The notes under the pieces: model-generated
Told to the model about the DNA's origin: nothing
The model's input: only the letters and a program-made list of their open reading frames with translations
Database searches by the model: none
In this document: piece by piece, positions 43,519-55,552 of the stretch
Layout of the letters: the number at the start of each line of letters is the position of its first letter
Numbering within the stretch: the first letter of the stretch is position 1
Assembly: GCA_930367215.1 (NCBI GenBank)
Contig: OV884058.1
Location: 218,840,208 to 218,904,207 of the forward strand
Origin: Pollenia angustigena
Taxonomy: Eukaryota > Arthropoda > Insecta > Diptera > Polleniidae
Direction: 5' to 3'
DNA: 64,000 nucleotides
Translations under genes and position numbers: made by a program

Positions 43519-43589
43519 AAAAGACAACGTAAATATTTAATATTTTACCCCACTGTATATGGGCAGTTCCAGCGAACAGTCTACTTTAA

Positions 43590-44293
43590 TGCCCATTTTC
43601 ACAACTTACCGATAGCTAAAAGTAGACTTTAAATGGCCTGATAAAAAGGGCTCCATTATTAAAACTTTACATTAACCTTAATACCATGTTCACACGGACA
43701 GCAATATTCGTGTTTCGCTCTCTTATTCCTGTTTCGCGCCCCAAACATGAATGAAACGACTTGTTTCCCCATACAAAATTTTGTGAGCGAAACAGGTCGT
43801 TTCATTTTGAAACAGGCTGCGAAACTGGAAAAATGTACTATCATCTCCAATTTTGATAACATTTATCGTTAGTTTATCTGAAATAGCTCTCAAAAAAAAT
43901 CAAATAAAGAAAAAACAAAATAAAAATTTATGTTTAATTAAATAAAGTGATAATAATAACAAAATAATATCAATAAAAGTGTTAAATAATATATGTTTAA
44001 GTTTTATTTACTTTTTTTTTTATCTATTTTAAAAAAAATCACACTAACAACACAAAAAAAAAAATGTCAAAATGAAACAGGAATGAATCGTATGAACAGC
44101 ATGTTTGGCAAACTAGTTTTAAAGAGCGAAACGAGTGGTTTATAACGTCGTATGAACATAGCATAAGTAAGCGATAAACTTAATGAAGGTTAACCCTACC
44201 TGGTAGGTTAAAGCAGAGTTGCAATAGTGGAACAGTTTTTATACGGCCGATACAATCCTACCCTTAGCTATCGGTAAGTTGTGAAAACGAACC
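43590..44293. mobile_element. MITE with TTTTCACAACTTACCGATAGC ends, TAA TSD, nested
   Basis: TTTTCACAACTTACCGATAG occurs at the left, and the complement CTATCGGTAAGTTGTGAAAA at the right. TAA flanks both sides (43587-43589, 44294-44296). The interior is interrupted by 43682-44163. Confidence 0.8.
43682..44163. mobile_element. 482-bp PIF/Harbinger-like MITE, TAA TSD
   Basis: Ends TACCATGTTCACACGGAC and (complement) TGCTATGTTCATACGACG, flanked by TAA (43679-43681, 44164-44166). Contains GTTTCGCTCTCTTATTCCTG near the left end and AGAGCGAAAC near the right. The same family is at 48899-49377. Confidence 0.9.
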
Positions 44294-45277
44294 TAATTAA
44301 CGTAACGCCAAAAATAATTTAAATTCTTTATCAAAAAATTTTATATGTATGTATAGTTTACTTTTTTATATTTTGGCGTTAATGCTTTAAACACATTCGC
44401 TACAGCAACTACCGACTTCAATATGTCAAAAATAGAATACATGTGTTTATATGGCAATGATTATTTTCACGACGACACGGCTACATGGCTGCAGGTTGTT
44501 GTCTGTGCTTATTTTGTCGTTGTAGCCAAATCAAACTAATTTCTATTTTTGTTCACTACAAAACAGAAAAGGTGTTGCTAATAAAAAAAATTATTTACAG
44601 AATGAGTGCTTAAAAAAATTTTTTTTTGTTTAACAGAAAAGAACCGGCTTGATACAAAAATATTAACTTGGCTCAACACCAAATTGATATTTATATAATT
44701 TTTTAGTATTCTTGAAAGAAGTTCTATAGGAACATGTTTTTCACGCCAACGCCAAAGGTCGTAAAAGTTGCAAAATACTTTATCAATATCTATTAAGGTA
44801 AAAAATGGATCTTTAAAATATAGGAATCATTGGAAAATGTTTCAAAATGTGTTTTACATGGCGTTTAAAGCATACTGATTTACCAATTTAGAGGTAATAT
44901 TATATGTTCATACTCTGTGGCTAACATTTTTTTTTAAAAAGTTGGCTTTATCTTTAAATTATGTCGATATTTATTTATTTAACCCTAGATATTTGCTTAA
45001 TAAACTTTCTTTATTGCGGGTTTTCGGCTTTGCGGAACACTTAATTAATTATGTACATATGTATATATTACAATAATTAAATATCCCTGAAAGCATTTTA
45101 TGAAAAATTAATCATATTCGAGTCATTTAATACTCCTCTGCATGATTAAAATAAGCATATATGAGCTCATTTTCTGATCATAAATGATTGTTTTCTCGGG
45201 AGGAAATGGTACCCTATCCGGGACTCTTCTTGAGGAGTCTTTTATTACCCGCTTTTCTGAACAGTTTTGACTGATTT

Positions 45278-45480
45278 ATGACTTGTATTTTTAATGATTT
45301 GCGAGTCTTTTTCGACTCATTTTTTAGTCGTATTGCTGATCGTGTAAGAGTCTTTTTCGACCCATTTTTCAGTCCTAATTCTAATCGTTTGCGAGTGATT
45401 TATGAGTCGTTTTTAGTCGTATTTTTGATCGTTTGCGAGTCTTTTTTGACTATTTTTCGGCCATATTTGTAATAGATTAC
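45278..45480 (+). repeat. Degenerate ~50-60-bp tandem repeat (TTTGCGAGTCTTTTTCGACTC)
   Basis: Units built on GATCGTTTGCGAGTCTTTTT and CGACTCATTTTTTAGTCGTA recur four times, keeping a spurious ORF open. Similar GAGTC-rich text reappears near 46625-46700, possibly the other end of a decayed element. Confidence 0.6.
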
Positions 45481-45650
45481 AAAAAGAAATATTTTTCGAT
45501 TTAAATTATTAATTAATTCAGTTTATTATATATTAAATTATTATTAAATTATAAAATAAATAAAAATATGAAAATGTTTAGTAAAAAAAGGAATTGAATT
45601 TATAAAAAAATAATAATAAAACAATAACAATAAAATAATAACAAGAACAA

Positions 45651-46060
45651 TAGTGTTAGAAAAAAGTTTCTACACCCGGTATGCTTGATTTACAATTTGT
45701 TTTGTATTCTCAATTCGTTTGTTTGAAAACACAAAAATATAAAAATATATAGTGAGTTTATAAATTATTTTTGTCAAAAACAATAAATACAAAACTAAGG
45801 CCCAGGCCCACGATGTCGACAAGAACATTTATTTCGTATATTTTTATTGAAAACAAAAACCAATTTTATGTTTTTTATTATTGTTTTCGATATAAATATG
45901 CAAAAGGAATGTTCTTGTCGACATCGTTGGCCTGGCAGTTAAAATGAGTTAAAACAAAAAATAAATTTTAAATTAAATTTTTTATTTCTTCGACCATTTT
46001 TTATTAAAAAATAAATTGTTAAATTTGCATACCGGGTGTATACACTTTTTTCTAACACTA
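45651..46060. mobile_element. MITE with TAGTGTTAGAAAAAAG ends containing a second MITE
   Basis: TAGTGTTAGAAAAAAGT and ACACCCGGTATGC at the left are mirrored by GCATACCGGGTGT and ACTTTTTTCTAACACTA at the right (about 36 bp). An inner inverted repeat bounds 45799-45937 (CACGATGTCGACAAGAACAT and complement), so one hairpin element sits inside another. Confidence 0.8.
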
Positions 46061-46065
46061 TTGTG

Positions 46066-48100
46066 TTATTAATTACACACTATACAAAATGTACGACGAA
46101 TTATGAATCCCACTTATAATTTAATCCCTTATTTCCGTCCTTCAATTCTTTTATATGTTTCTTCATATCCGAGATTTCAGACTTCAAAGATTTAACTTTT
46201 TCAAGGAATTGAAGTACAAGATTCTGAAGGTTACCGGTGTGAGGAACATAAACATTTGTCACTAGAAAAAAAATATTTTGTTGAAATGAAAAAAAACAAT
46301 TGATTTGATTTTTTACTTACAGTTATTTTGACAACTTTATTCTCAACAAAACTAAATGTTAGTATATCGCAAAGAAAATAAGAAATCGTTAGTTTTTATA
46401 TTTAAATTTTTTTAATATTTTACGCTTGCTTCAATGCTAACTATTTTTACAAATAAAAATAACAGAATTTAAATCAGTTTTTCATCATCTAGATCAGCAA
46501 AATATTATTCATAAATAACTTCAAAACAGTCATATTTCAAACTCCTGTATGATCTTTTTTCGATTGATATATGTTTTGTTATTGTATTTTCAATAAATTA
46601 CTTTTAAAGCATAAGAACGAATCATTTTCGAGTCTTTTTTCAAGCGCGCAAGTGATTAATCAGTTTTTAATCGTTAAAAGTACTCGAAGAAGACTTATTT
46701 AGGTGATTTTTGATAAAACAATCTTCCAAATGCTAAATGCCAAATGCATATGTAACATGTACATAAATTATTACTACATACATACATATTTTTACTCAAA
46801 CTTATAAATAATTTGAGAAATTTTCCAAAATAAAATTTTTTAAATCTTTATAAATATAAAATTCTCATATAGAGTTACTAAAAATATGGTTTATAAAAGC
46901 TTGAAGTATTTTTCCTATACATAGTCTTTTGAATTATATTTTAAGAAAAATTTGTATGAAAATTTTGCATCAAAACACATTTCAAACTAATTTTATTTTT
47001 TATGAATACTGCAGATTATGTTTTAATAAATATATTTACAAAATTTTAAGTTTTGTAGAAAATCTTTCAAGCAATACTTATTTTTGAAATTTGCTCTTAA
47101 CGGAATTTTTAATACATCATGTGAAAGATATTTCGAAGTAGTTTCTAATAATACCAGAACTTCTTTGATCCAGTTTTTACCTAAAATGCAGTTGTTGGGT
47201 ATCACTTGCACAGAAGTAAAGTTTAAAGTTTGAAAAATATGACTTTTAAGAAACTTGGCATGACTTTTATGTGTCAAAAGTTTTTTTTTATGCAGGCGAT
47301 TATTGCTGCAGTTAATTTTCTGAAGCAATAGCTTTTGGCATAAAAGAAATCGTTTTATTTTTTTTGTGATGCTTTTCCTTGTCATTTATAAGAAAACTGT
47401 CAGTTGTTGGTTCAATATTTTTAATAAAATTTGACATCGTTATTGTTGATAGCATTTTTATTATTATTTTATGTTTGCTTATTAAACTTTTGCAATTCAA
47501 ACTTTGCACAGCTGTTGTGCAGTAAAAAAGTATCAGCATCACAACTGCAACTGGTAACTACGCATCAGCAACAACATTTTGCATCACTTAACAGTTTTCA
47601 TGCATTAACGTACGTACCCAAAGTGTTCTAAAACTTTTACGACCTTTACCACGCTCGTTGACGGAAATTTTTTTTTATTTTTAATGCAGTTTATATGTAT
47701 TTCTTTATTTAATCTGCCGTTAAAATTATATTGTTACTTTAAAAAACAACAAAATTATAATATTTAATATGTTTTATAATAAATTCAATTGTTTGTACGT
47801 TATAAAATGTATTATAAATAAGTATTTATATATTTATAATCTTAAATTAAGTTTGTAAAAAAAGTCTGCAATTATGCATGTTTTTAATTTTTTCATGAAA
47901 TTAAAAAAAGTGATAGTGGCACCACTGAAATATAAACGCACAGTAAAAAAAACAGATGTTTACATTTTTTCAATTGAAGCTGCCGTCTTCAACATAATTC
48001 AGTAGCTGACTACACGACTATAATTGCTCCCAGCAGCATTTTTAGTCGTGTGTCCGTGTATCTTGCTGTGGTGAATGTGTTTAATGCATAAGCGTAACTA
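46066..48100. other. Gene-free stretch
   Basis: ORFs at 47023-47385 and 47312-47542 (minus) and 47431-47631 (plus) overlap each other and lack recognisable domains. A weak inverted similarity (GGTCGTAAAAGTT) links 44757 and 47646. I see no gene. Confidence 0.45.
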
Positions 48101-48898
48101 CCCAGGCAGAAACTACGTCTCTTCTAAATATAATGTACAGACACAACCCTGTAAATACAAAATTGTGACTCTACCAAAAATATGGTACCATCACAACACT
48201 TTAGAAACAAAATTACAACCTTAGTTTTTTAATACCGTTTTTAAATAAGATTCAACACCGGCATAACACCCTAAATACAAATAAACGACTTTAGATTTTT
48301 AAAGACGTATTTACTAAAGCCCTGCACGAATGCATTTGAATGCCGTTTCAAAACATTCGTTTGTTTTCAACTACTGATTGTCGATTGCATTTTGCTAACG
48401 AATCAAATTCTGTATTGTGAAAAACACATAAAGCACGAAAAGAATATAAACCCACAAATGCAAATGAATTTAAATTTTTATGTTATAAACGACCAAATAC
48501 GATGTGTAAAGAGCACGGAATATACTCCACACAACAACGAAACAAACGAATAACACAAACTTCACAAAATCACACGAATCGCACGAATCAAACGAATCAC
48601 ACCAAACAACAGTAACAAAATAGGTGATATGAATTATCTTATTTTTTTATTATTAGGTATGACTAGTAAATTTGTATTGAGCAAAAAAACAAATGAAGAT
48701 GCAAGATATTTTTATACAATGTTTAAGTTTTAATTTAAAATTATTTTATTCAAAAGTTACAAAAATATATTTTAAAATATTTAATTAAAAGTAAAAAAGA
48801 AATGAAAAGCTAAATTCAATTAATTGCAACATAAAGATAAAAAATAATAGGTATAATGAGCAAATGGCTTAAAATAAAAATTAATTTGTACAGTTTTA

Positions 48899-49377
48899 TA
48901 CCATGTTCACACGGACAGCAATATTCGTGTTTCGCTCTCTTATTCCTGTTTCGCGCCCCAAACATGATTGAAACGACTAGTTTCCCCATGCAAAATTTTG
49001 AGAGCGAAACAGGTCGTTTCATTTTGAAACAGGCTGCGAAACAGGAAAAATGTACTATTATCTCCAATTACGATAACATTTATCGTTTTTTTATCTAAAC
49101 TAGCTCTCAAAAAAAATCAAAACAAAGAAAAAAACAAAATAAAAATTGATGTTTAATAAAATAAAGTGATAAAATTAACATTATAATATTAATAAAAGTA
49201 TTAAATAATATATTTTCAAGTTTTGTTTAATTTTTTATCTTTTAAAAAAAAATCACACAAACAACACAAAAAAAAAAAATATCAAAATGAAACAAGAATG
49301 AATCGTATGAACAGCATGTTTGGCAATCTAGTTTCAGAGAGCGAAACCAGTGGTTTAATCGTCGTATGAACATAGCA
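48899..49377. mobile_element. 479-bp PIF/Harbinger-like MITE, TTA TSD
   Basis: TACCATGTTCACACGGAC start and GAACATAGCA end, flanked by TTA (48896-48898, 49378-49380). It is closely similar to 43682-44163. The two copies have different TWA duplications, so they transposed independently. Confidence 0.92.
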
Positions 49378-49436
49378 TTAAAATTTTAAAGAATTTTTTT
49401 TGTCATCATACATGTACACTTGTCGAAGTCACATCG

Positions 49437-50851
49437 TAGAGCTGCAAATCAATCGATAGTTGTATCGATAGTTTTATTTTTGACAAACTATTGATTGTTT
49501 TTTTTTTATTATCGATACTATCGGAAAATTTTTAAAGTAACTACTTGGTTAGATGTAGTCAACGAAACATTTTTAACAACTCATTAGACGCAAGTTTTTA
49601 GCAATCCATAACCTTTTTTAATTCTGTGCCAAAAAGGAAAAAGTACTTAAGTTGACTTTACCTAAATTTGAGTTTATGGCAACAACAACTAGAAACAATG
49701 ACACCTTTGAGATCTTCACTTTCAAAAGTACACACGGGTAAAGTTTTAATTATTTTGTACAACTTTTCAGGAAGTTGTAGCAAAATTACTCTGCTATAAT
49801 TTTTCAATGTGCAATAATATCGGGGTTTTCAACAAGAACTTTGTTTTCTAAAACAAAATAAAAAACAAATTTAGATAAAGATGATTCAAATTTTTATTTT
49901 ATTACGAAGAGAAAAGTTCGGCAATTGTGAATGAAAAATGATATCTGACAAATGTCCACCACGAGCTCGCTGACAGATGCCGATTCTTTCATCAAAATTA
50001 TTAATAACTTTTTGGCAAAATGGCGGGTCTATTTTGTTAATCACATCACGGATTTTGAGTTTTAGGGCTGTAATCGATTCGACTGGCTCCGTATAGACTC
50101 TGTTCTTATCTGCCAATCTGCGCTATCTTTAATTTTTATTGGCAGTATTGCTTAATTTTCAAAAAATTTTGCGAATGTGATAGAATGTACCAAGTTGGCA
50201 TTTAGCTTTCTTATCGAAATTGCTTTCGCATCGCAATAGAGAGTAGCCCCCCTTGTTTATAACTACGATATTTGATATATAACCACAGATAAGTGATAAT
50301 GATACCTATTAAAATAGGAGTAAGTTTTTAAAAATCAACTTTAAAACTTTAAAGAAAGGCTTAAGCACTTTTTCCTTGTTGCTTATTTCCTTGTGTAGAT
50401 TTTTTTTATCTGTTTGTCATTGTTTTCTTAACGAAAAATTTAAAAAAAATTAATGGGGTTATTTTGTAAAAGACTTAATTCTACTTTCTTGAAAATTTTT
50501 TATAAAAATTCAAAAATGTTTATATGAATAAATTTTCAACGCAAGGGATACGAAATAACCTTTTAAATTTCTAAATTTAAGGTTAATATTTTGACGTCTC
50601 TAAATCTATATAAAGTATATATTTATTATTAACTATAGATGACACCGAAACTTAAAGTGAATTGCTGGTCTTTTATACGTGAAAAACGTTTTCTGTAAAT
50701 TGTGTGTTTAAAGTTTTTTTTTTTTTAACCCATTTATTGACTACCGTGTCCTTAGAAGTGGCACATAGAAACTTTTCGATACTATCGATAGTTTTTAAGC
50801 AAACTATCGAAACTATCGATTGGGCCGACTATCGATAGTTTTGCAGCTCTA
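49437..50851. mobile_element. hAT-type element, 1415 bp, TCACATCG TSD
   Basis: Ends TAGAGCTGCAAA in inverted orientation are flanked by identical TCACATCG (49429-49436, 50852-50859). Subterminal regions carry many ATCGATAGT motifs on both sides. It contains a mariner C-terminal fragment. Confidence 0.93.
49886..50116 (-). pseudogene. Mariner-family transposase C-terminus
   Basis: The minus ORF contains ITALKLKIRDVINKI, FCQKVINNFDERI and RARGGHLSDIIFHS, the conserved end of this mariner transposase family (usually ...RGGHLxDIIFH). The catalytic core is missing, so it is a short relic captured in the hAT-type element. The MADKNRVY start lies within the family's pattern for the segment after the third catalytic Asp. 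Confidence 0.75.
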
Positions 50852-50892
50852 TCACATCGACGACTGAATTGATGAGCATAAAAATATGTGTT

Positions 50893-51036
50893 AGTGCTGG
50901 TTCACACAAGTCAAGTTTGACTCGTCAAGTCTTGATCTTTTAGGAGAGAAGGGAAAATAGAATGCCATTTCTTCTCCCCTCTCTCCTAAAAACTCAAGAC
51001 TTGACGAGTCAAACTTGACATGTGTGAACCGGTAGC
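50893..51036. mobile_element. ~144-bp near-perfect hairpin MITE
   Basis: GTTCACACAAGTCAAGTTTG is mirrored by CAAACTTGACATGTGTGAAC, and pairing continues through ACTCGTCAAGTCTTGA and TTTTAGGAGAGA to a small loop near 50966. Nearly the whole unit is a stem. Confidence 0.8.
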
Positions 51037-51759
51037 TAGTAGTGGTACACACAATATTGTGCAAAGAAATGGAATTCCCTGTTATAGACTCACAATGGTT
51101 GTGTGTTATGTTTTCTTTCACATCAAATTTTACATTGCGTTGATTTGTTTTTTTAAATCAAACTACTGCTTAACAACGAGTTGTTTGAAACCAGGTACTG
51201 TTTAAAATTGATTCGGGTTTTCATTGTGTATCATTCGAATTGATTTACAAAATAAGAACTCAGTTTTTGACACAACAATAACTTGGGGTGGAGAACTGTG
51301 AAAAAGAAACAAATGCATTCGTGCAGGGCTTTAGTATTTACCAAAAAACTTTACCGCTACAACACTGTATATACAAGAATTAAACCTTAATTTTCTAATA
51401 CCGTGTTTATAATAATTCTATACCGCTACAACGCTGTATATACAAAAATTTAGTCTTATTAATTTAATAGTATCGCATTAAAATGAAAAACACAAAAACT
51501 ATTTTAGGTTAGAAAATATAAAAATTTTTGCTTGTTTATTTAGCGAATTTATATTTGTAACAATATTGAAAATAAGAGTCGGAAGACGGTTGTGACTAAG
51601 TTGTAAGTTCGTGAATCCAACATAGAAAATTGAAAGTTACAGTACTTTGACAACACTTAAAAGAAGAGTCGGAAGACGCACATTTGGCGTTATCATTTTA
51701 ATATTGTGACAACATTGTAAATTTGGTAAACAGTACGTTGTATTAATGTTGATAGTGCC

Positions 51760-53207
51760 GGTTGAACAGCATGGTCCTAAAATGCAAAACATTTGCATTC
51801 TGGTATTACATTAAAAAAAAGTAGACTTTTTGCTGAAAATTCCCATATGTACCTTAAAATGAGCAAAGATTTTTAAATTTGATAGCTTGAAAAATACATC
51901 TATGTAAGTATATACATTAGTCCAAAGTTTACTTAATAAGGTTTTATACAAAACGTCTTGCTCAATTCGCAGTCTGAATACAATGTAACGATAATTTATT
52001 GCGGTGCGATTTTTCATACGATTTTAAAGTAAAAAACCGCAGTACCGAACGGCTTTAAATTCAAATCTTTTTTATCTTTATTGCGGACTTTCTTTCTCTC
52101 TCAATTTGTCATACCTATTCTCTTTCTGATGTTGCCATAGTTTTTGAATAATTGGCGATGTTCACAACATTATTGTAAACAAAAAACTTGATAAAAATGT
52201 TTGTACAAAAAAAAAAATAATAAAAATGTAAGTAAACAATAACAACTATTGCCGTCGCCGCCTTTCGTTGTTTTATGTTTATTTTTCTCTCCCGCAACGA
52301 GAAATCGCACCGCGCCGCAAACATTGTGTTTAGACTCTTATTCAGTTTTTGTAATGCAAGTCAAAATCCACTTCTGTTTTTTGACGTCACGCTAGCGCAT
52401 ATTTTTGCTTATATCTTCAAATCCTTAGCGTCGACTGTTGTAACTTTTTTTTTTTTTTAATATAGAACTACTTCGTAACTTTGCATATATAAAAACCATT
52501 TGTACAAATTTGACTTCTTCATTTAATTTTTAAACATTTTGTGGTACAAATATCACGACACCTCAAAATGGAAATGCCCATATATGAAAACATACATATG
52601 TACATACATATATTTATTTGGAGTCAACGCCTTTATGTTGCGTTATTTGTTTTCACTCTTTATTTTTGAATAAACATTGTGGTGAACAGGATTATGCAAG
52701 TACAATGAAGGATTATTTAAAATATTTTTGTTTTTTTTTTTGCAAAACTTAAATTGGGTATCATAAATCCTGTACAACAAAATCTTCTTTAAGCATGATG
52801 TGGGTAGTAGTGGAATTTTGTTTACGATTTGTTTTGTGGTGAAGATTGTTAAAAAGAATACACCTCAGTTTTGTTACTTTGCATATTTATTATAAATTTT
52901 ATTTATTTATTTTTAAAATAAACCACGAATTTGTATTTGAAAAAGAGAAAAGAAGAATTTTGTTATTATGAAAGAAAAACTCTATAAGGATTCTTCCACA
53001 AAATTTATCAACTATGAAATATGGTCCTATTAAATAAATTTGAAATATTTTTCGAAAAGAATTAACTCACACTTTGAAATATTTTTTTCTCTTTAAAGCT
53101 GCGTTCACAATCAAAAAAACATTTTCAGTTGGTGTTCATAATAGAGCAACAATTTCTTTTGTAACTACACACTTTTTGCATCAAGAACCCGTTTGCAAAT
53201 TTTAAAA
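51760..53207. other. Gene-free stretch
   Basis: AT-rich. A 12-bp inverted pair GCGGTGCGATTT / AAATCGCACCGC bounds about 52000-52317 and could be a decayed MITE. No credible gene. Confidence 0.45.
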
Positions 53208-54149
53208 TCTATAAATATAAAAATGAAAAATGTTTGTTTGTTTGGTTGTTTGTTTGTTTGTTTGTATGTTGGCTTATAGACTCCTAAAATAATGAACCGA
53301 TTTTCCTGACATTTTTACAGTAGCATCACGTGAGCCCTAAAAATAAAATAGGCTACTTATTTTTTCGATAGGGGCAGGGTAATTGGTACCCCCATTGGAT
53401 GCCAATATTAAATATCGCATATCTTAAGAGCCGCTGCACGCATTTTGTTGAACTTTTGGTAGTAGAATCTACTAAGCCCCAAAATTTAAATAAAATAGCA
53501 GCGGGGGAAGTGGTTCCCCCCATAGGATGCCAATGTTTAATATCGCCTATCTTAAGAACTGTTAGGCGCAGGGGGGAAATACCTCCCATAGGATGCATAT
53601 ATTAAATATCGCTCAACTAAAGAACTATTAAAGGGAGAGTCTTCAAACATGGTTAAAGCTACTATTATGGTCAGGCGCGGATTCAGGGGGGGTGAAATAA
53701 GGAAATTTCCCTCCCGTAAATTATAAAAATATGTTTTGTTTATTTCGATAATACAAGAATACTCATTAATATTATCTTTTATTAATGTACACAATTTTTG
53801 GAAATCCCAGCAAGGTTTTTTTTTGTTTTTTTTTATTGAATCTCTAACGAAATTTTCAATAAGTATTTTTTTGTTTTTTTATTGAATCTCTAACCAAATT
53901 TTCAATAAGTATCCAAATCTTCATCCTAATAGTTATTTATTAGATATTTTCAATGAAACATCTAGTTTAATGTATTCAAATACTTATTCTACTTATTCTA
54001 CATTCAATCCCAGCAGGTGCCATCTATGTATAACCAAAGAGTAAACGTTTAACTTGATAATGCGTGCGGTTGAATTATTAAAAAGCCTTAGTATTTGTAA
54101 TATTTATGTACATACATATATATGAGTTATATGAAAAAAATTCCTATTT

Positions 54150-55250
54150 GATAATTTTTGACGAACGCAAGGATTTGTCGGGGAAAAGCCAGATTTCCTT
54201 ATCTTTAAAATATTTCAACATACAACAAAAAGTTGTTAGGGAAGAATTGTTTTGGCTTTGTTGTAAAAGCATTTGAAGAGCCTTCACAGGATATTGATTA
54301 TGACGCTGATGTGTCAATTGATGCGATGGCACTATCATCAACAGTTCTTAAAACTTTGACAAATTTTAGTCTTGACCTAAAAAACTGTATAGGAGTTGAA
54401 ACTGATGGGTGTCGTTTGATGTCAGCAGAAAATGGAGCTGTTTAAAAATTCTGGAAACCGCGACAAATGCTTTGGAAAACATATCTGAGTGGAAAGGTAG
54501 AGATACTTCATCAAGAGCCTTATATTAAGGAACTCACTTAGAACTTTTGAATTTATTTGCGGAATAAACATATTAAGTGTGATACTTATTTTAACACAGC
54601 CGCTTAGTATCATTTTACAAAAGCACGATATAGATCTTCAAAAAGGATCAAGCCTTATCAAAACTTTAATCATGTGCCTTGAAGAAAAAAGAAATAAAGC
54701 CGAAGAACAATTTAAAGTGATTTTTAAAAAAGTTAAAGTTATTTGCCTTCAAATCGAGGTTCCAACCTAAAAAACAAGATTTGAACGAAATAATTACATC
54801 CAAAATGTTGAAGTTTTCTACCGAGTTGTAGGTTTCATTCTCTTATTGAATTTATTTTAGAAGATCTCAAAACACCTTTCCAATAGATATCTTTAATGTA
54901 TTGAACATACCAAAACTTCTACTCAAAGTGTAATCAAGTCATATACAGATGTAAAACTTTTAAAACCACAACTCGAGATAAACACCTACTAACATCTAAA
55001 CTTGAGCCTGAACTGTAGCATTGGCAACAAACATGGAAATTATCTGAAAATCTATCAGATAACGTTGTATGTAGATGCTTTAATAAACTGCGATGAAGAT
55101 ATCTACCCAAATCTAAGAAAAATATTTCAAATTTTCGTTTCAATGCTCGTAAGTAATGCTACGAGCGAGAGGTCATTTCCTACCCTTCGTCGAATAAAAA
55201 CATGGCTCGGATCAACAATGACAAACTGAACATAGACTGTACTATCTAAA
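54150..55250 (+). pseudogene. hAT transposase relic (DUF4371/ZMYM1-like)
   Basis: Three frame pieces follow in order. 54215-54445 holds KYFNIQQKVVREELFWL and, in another frame, LDLKNCIGVETDGCRLMSAE with NGAV, the CVGxxTDGCSxM region of this family. 54579-54770 has LSIILQKHDIDLQKGSSLIK and EEKRNKAEEQFKVIF. 55002-55229 has DIYPNLRKIFQIF and SNATSERSFPTLRRIKTWLG, the C-terminal hAT dimerisation motif (xxxxSERSFSxLRRIK). Several stops and frameshifts separate them, and the N-terminal BED/TTF region is missing. It is dead, but it matches the TIRs that enclose it. Confidence 0.88.
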
Positions 55251-55523
55251 TTTGCCTCACAAGGAAATCATAAATTGCTTATTTAAAAAGATTAGCTTAT
55301 TTTAATTTATATTGAATATTTTATTTAACCTTATTGTTTAATTTTTTTTAATATAATCATATATATTATTTCTAAAGCACTTTTTTTTGTCGGTTGCAAA
55401 TATCTCCCATACCACCGCATCAAATTTAATGAATGATATCTCATTTTAAAGCTTATTTCTAACACTAATGACGAAAAATAATTAGAAATTGAAAAATTAA
55501 TATTTTCATTGAAAAAAGTTACG

Positions 55524-55552
55524 GTGCGAAATAGTCGCACGGGTCATCTAGT
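55524..55552 (+). other. Helitron-like 3' hairpin terminus inside the hAT
   Basis: GTGCGA, loop AATAG, TCGCAC, then GGGTCATCTAGT followed by A. A GC hairpin about ten bases before CTAG is the usual Helitron 3' end. Its 5' partner was not located. Confidence 0.5.

Larger units (their letters stand above)
48315..51333. mobile_element. hAT-type element, 3.0 kb, GTATTTAC TSD
   Basis: Perfect 24-bp terminal inverted repeats starting TAAAGCCCTGCACGAATGCA are flanked by identical GTATTTAC (48307-48314, 51334-51341). Copy 1 of the host element carries the unsplit GTATTTAC site (complement of about 25628-25645), proving the insertion. Almost all of the 3 kb is itself nested elements; I see no transposase of its own. 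Confidence 0.95.
48101..51759. mobile_element. TIR element with CCCAGGCAGAAA end (copy 2), interrupted
   Basis: It begins CCCAGGCAGAAAC after TA. Its sequence to 48306 and from 51334 to 51759 matches the reverse complement of copy 1 (23835-25766). The right terminus is truncated or degraded after GTTGATAGTGCC. All of 48315-51333 is a later insertion. Confidence 0.8.

Noticed and set aside
44750..47660. One TIR element spanning 2.9 kb (GGTCGTAAAAGTT inverted pair)
   Set aside because: The inverted match is short and imperfect, and no target duplication was found.
52000..52317. MITE with GCGGTGCGATTT ends
   Set aside because: Only 12 bp match and flanks show no duplication; kept as a note only.
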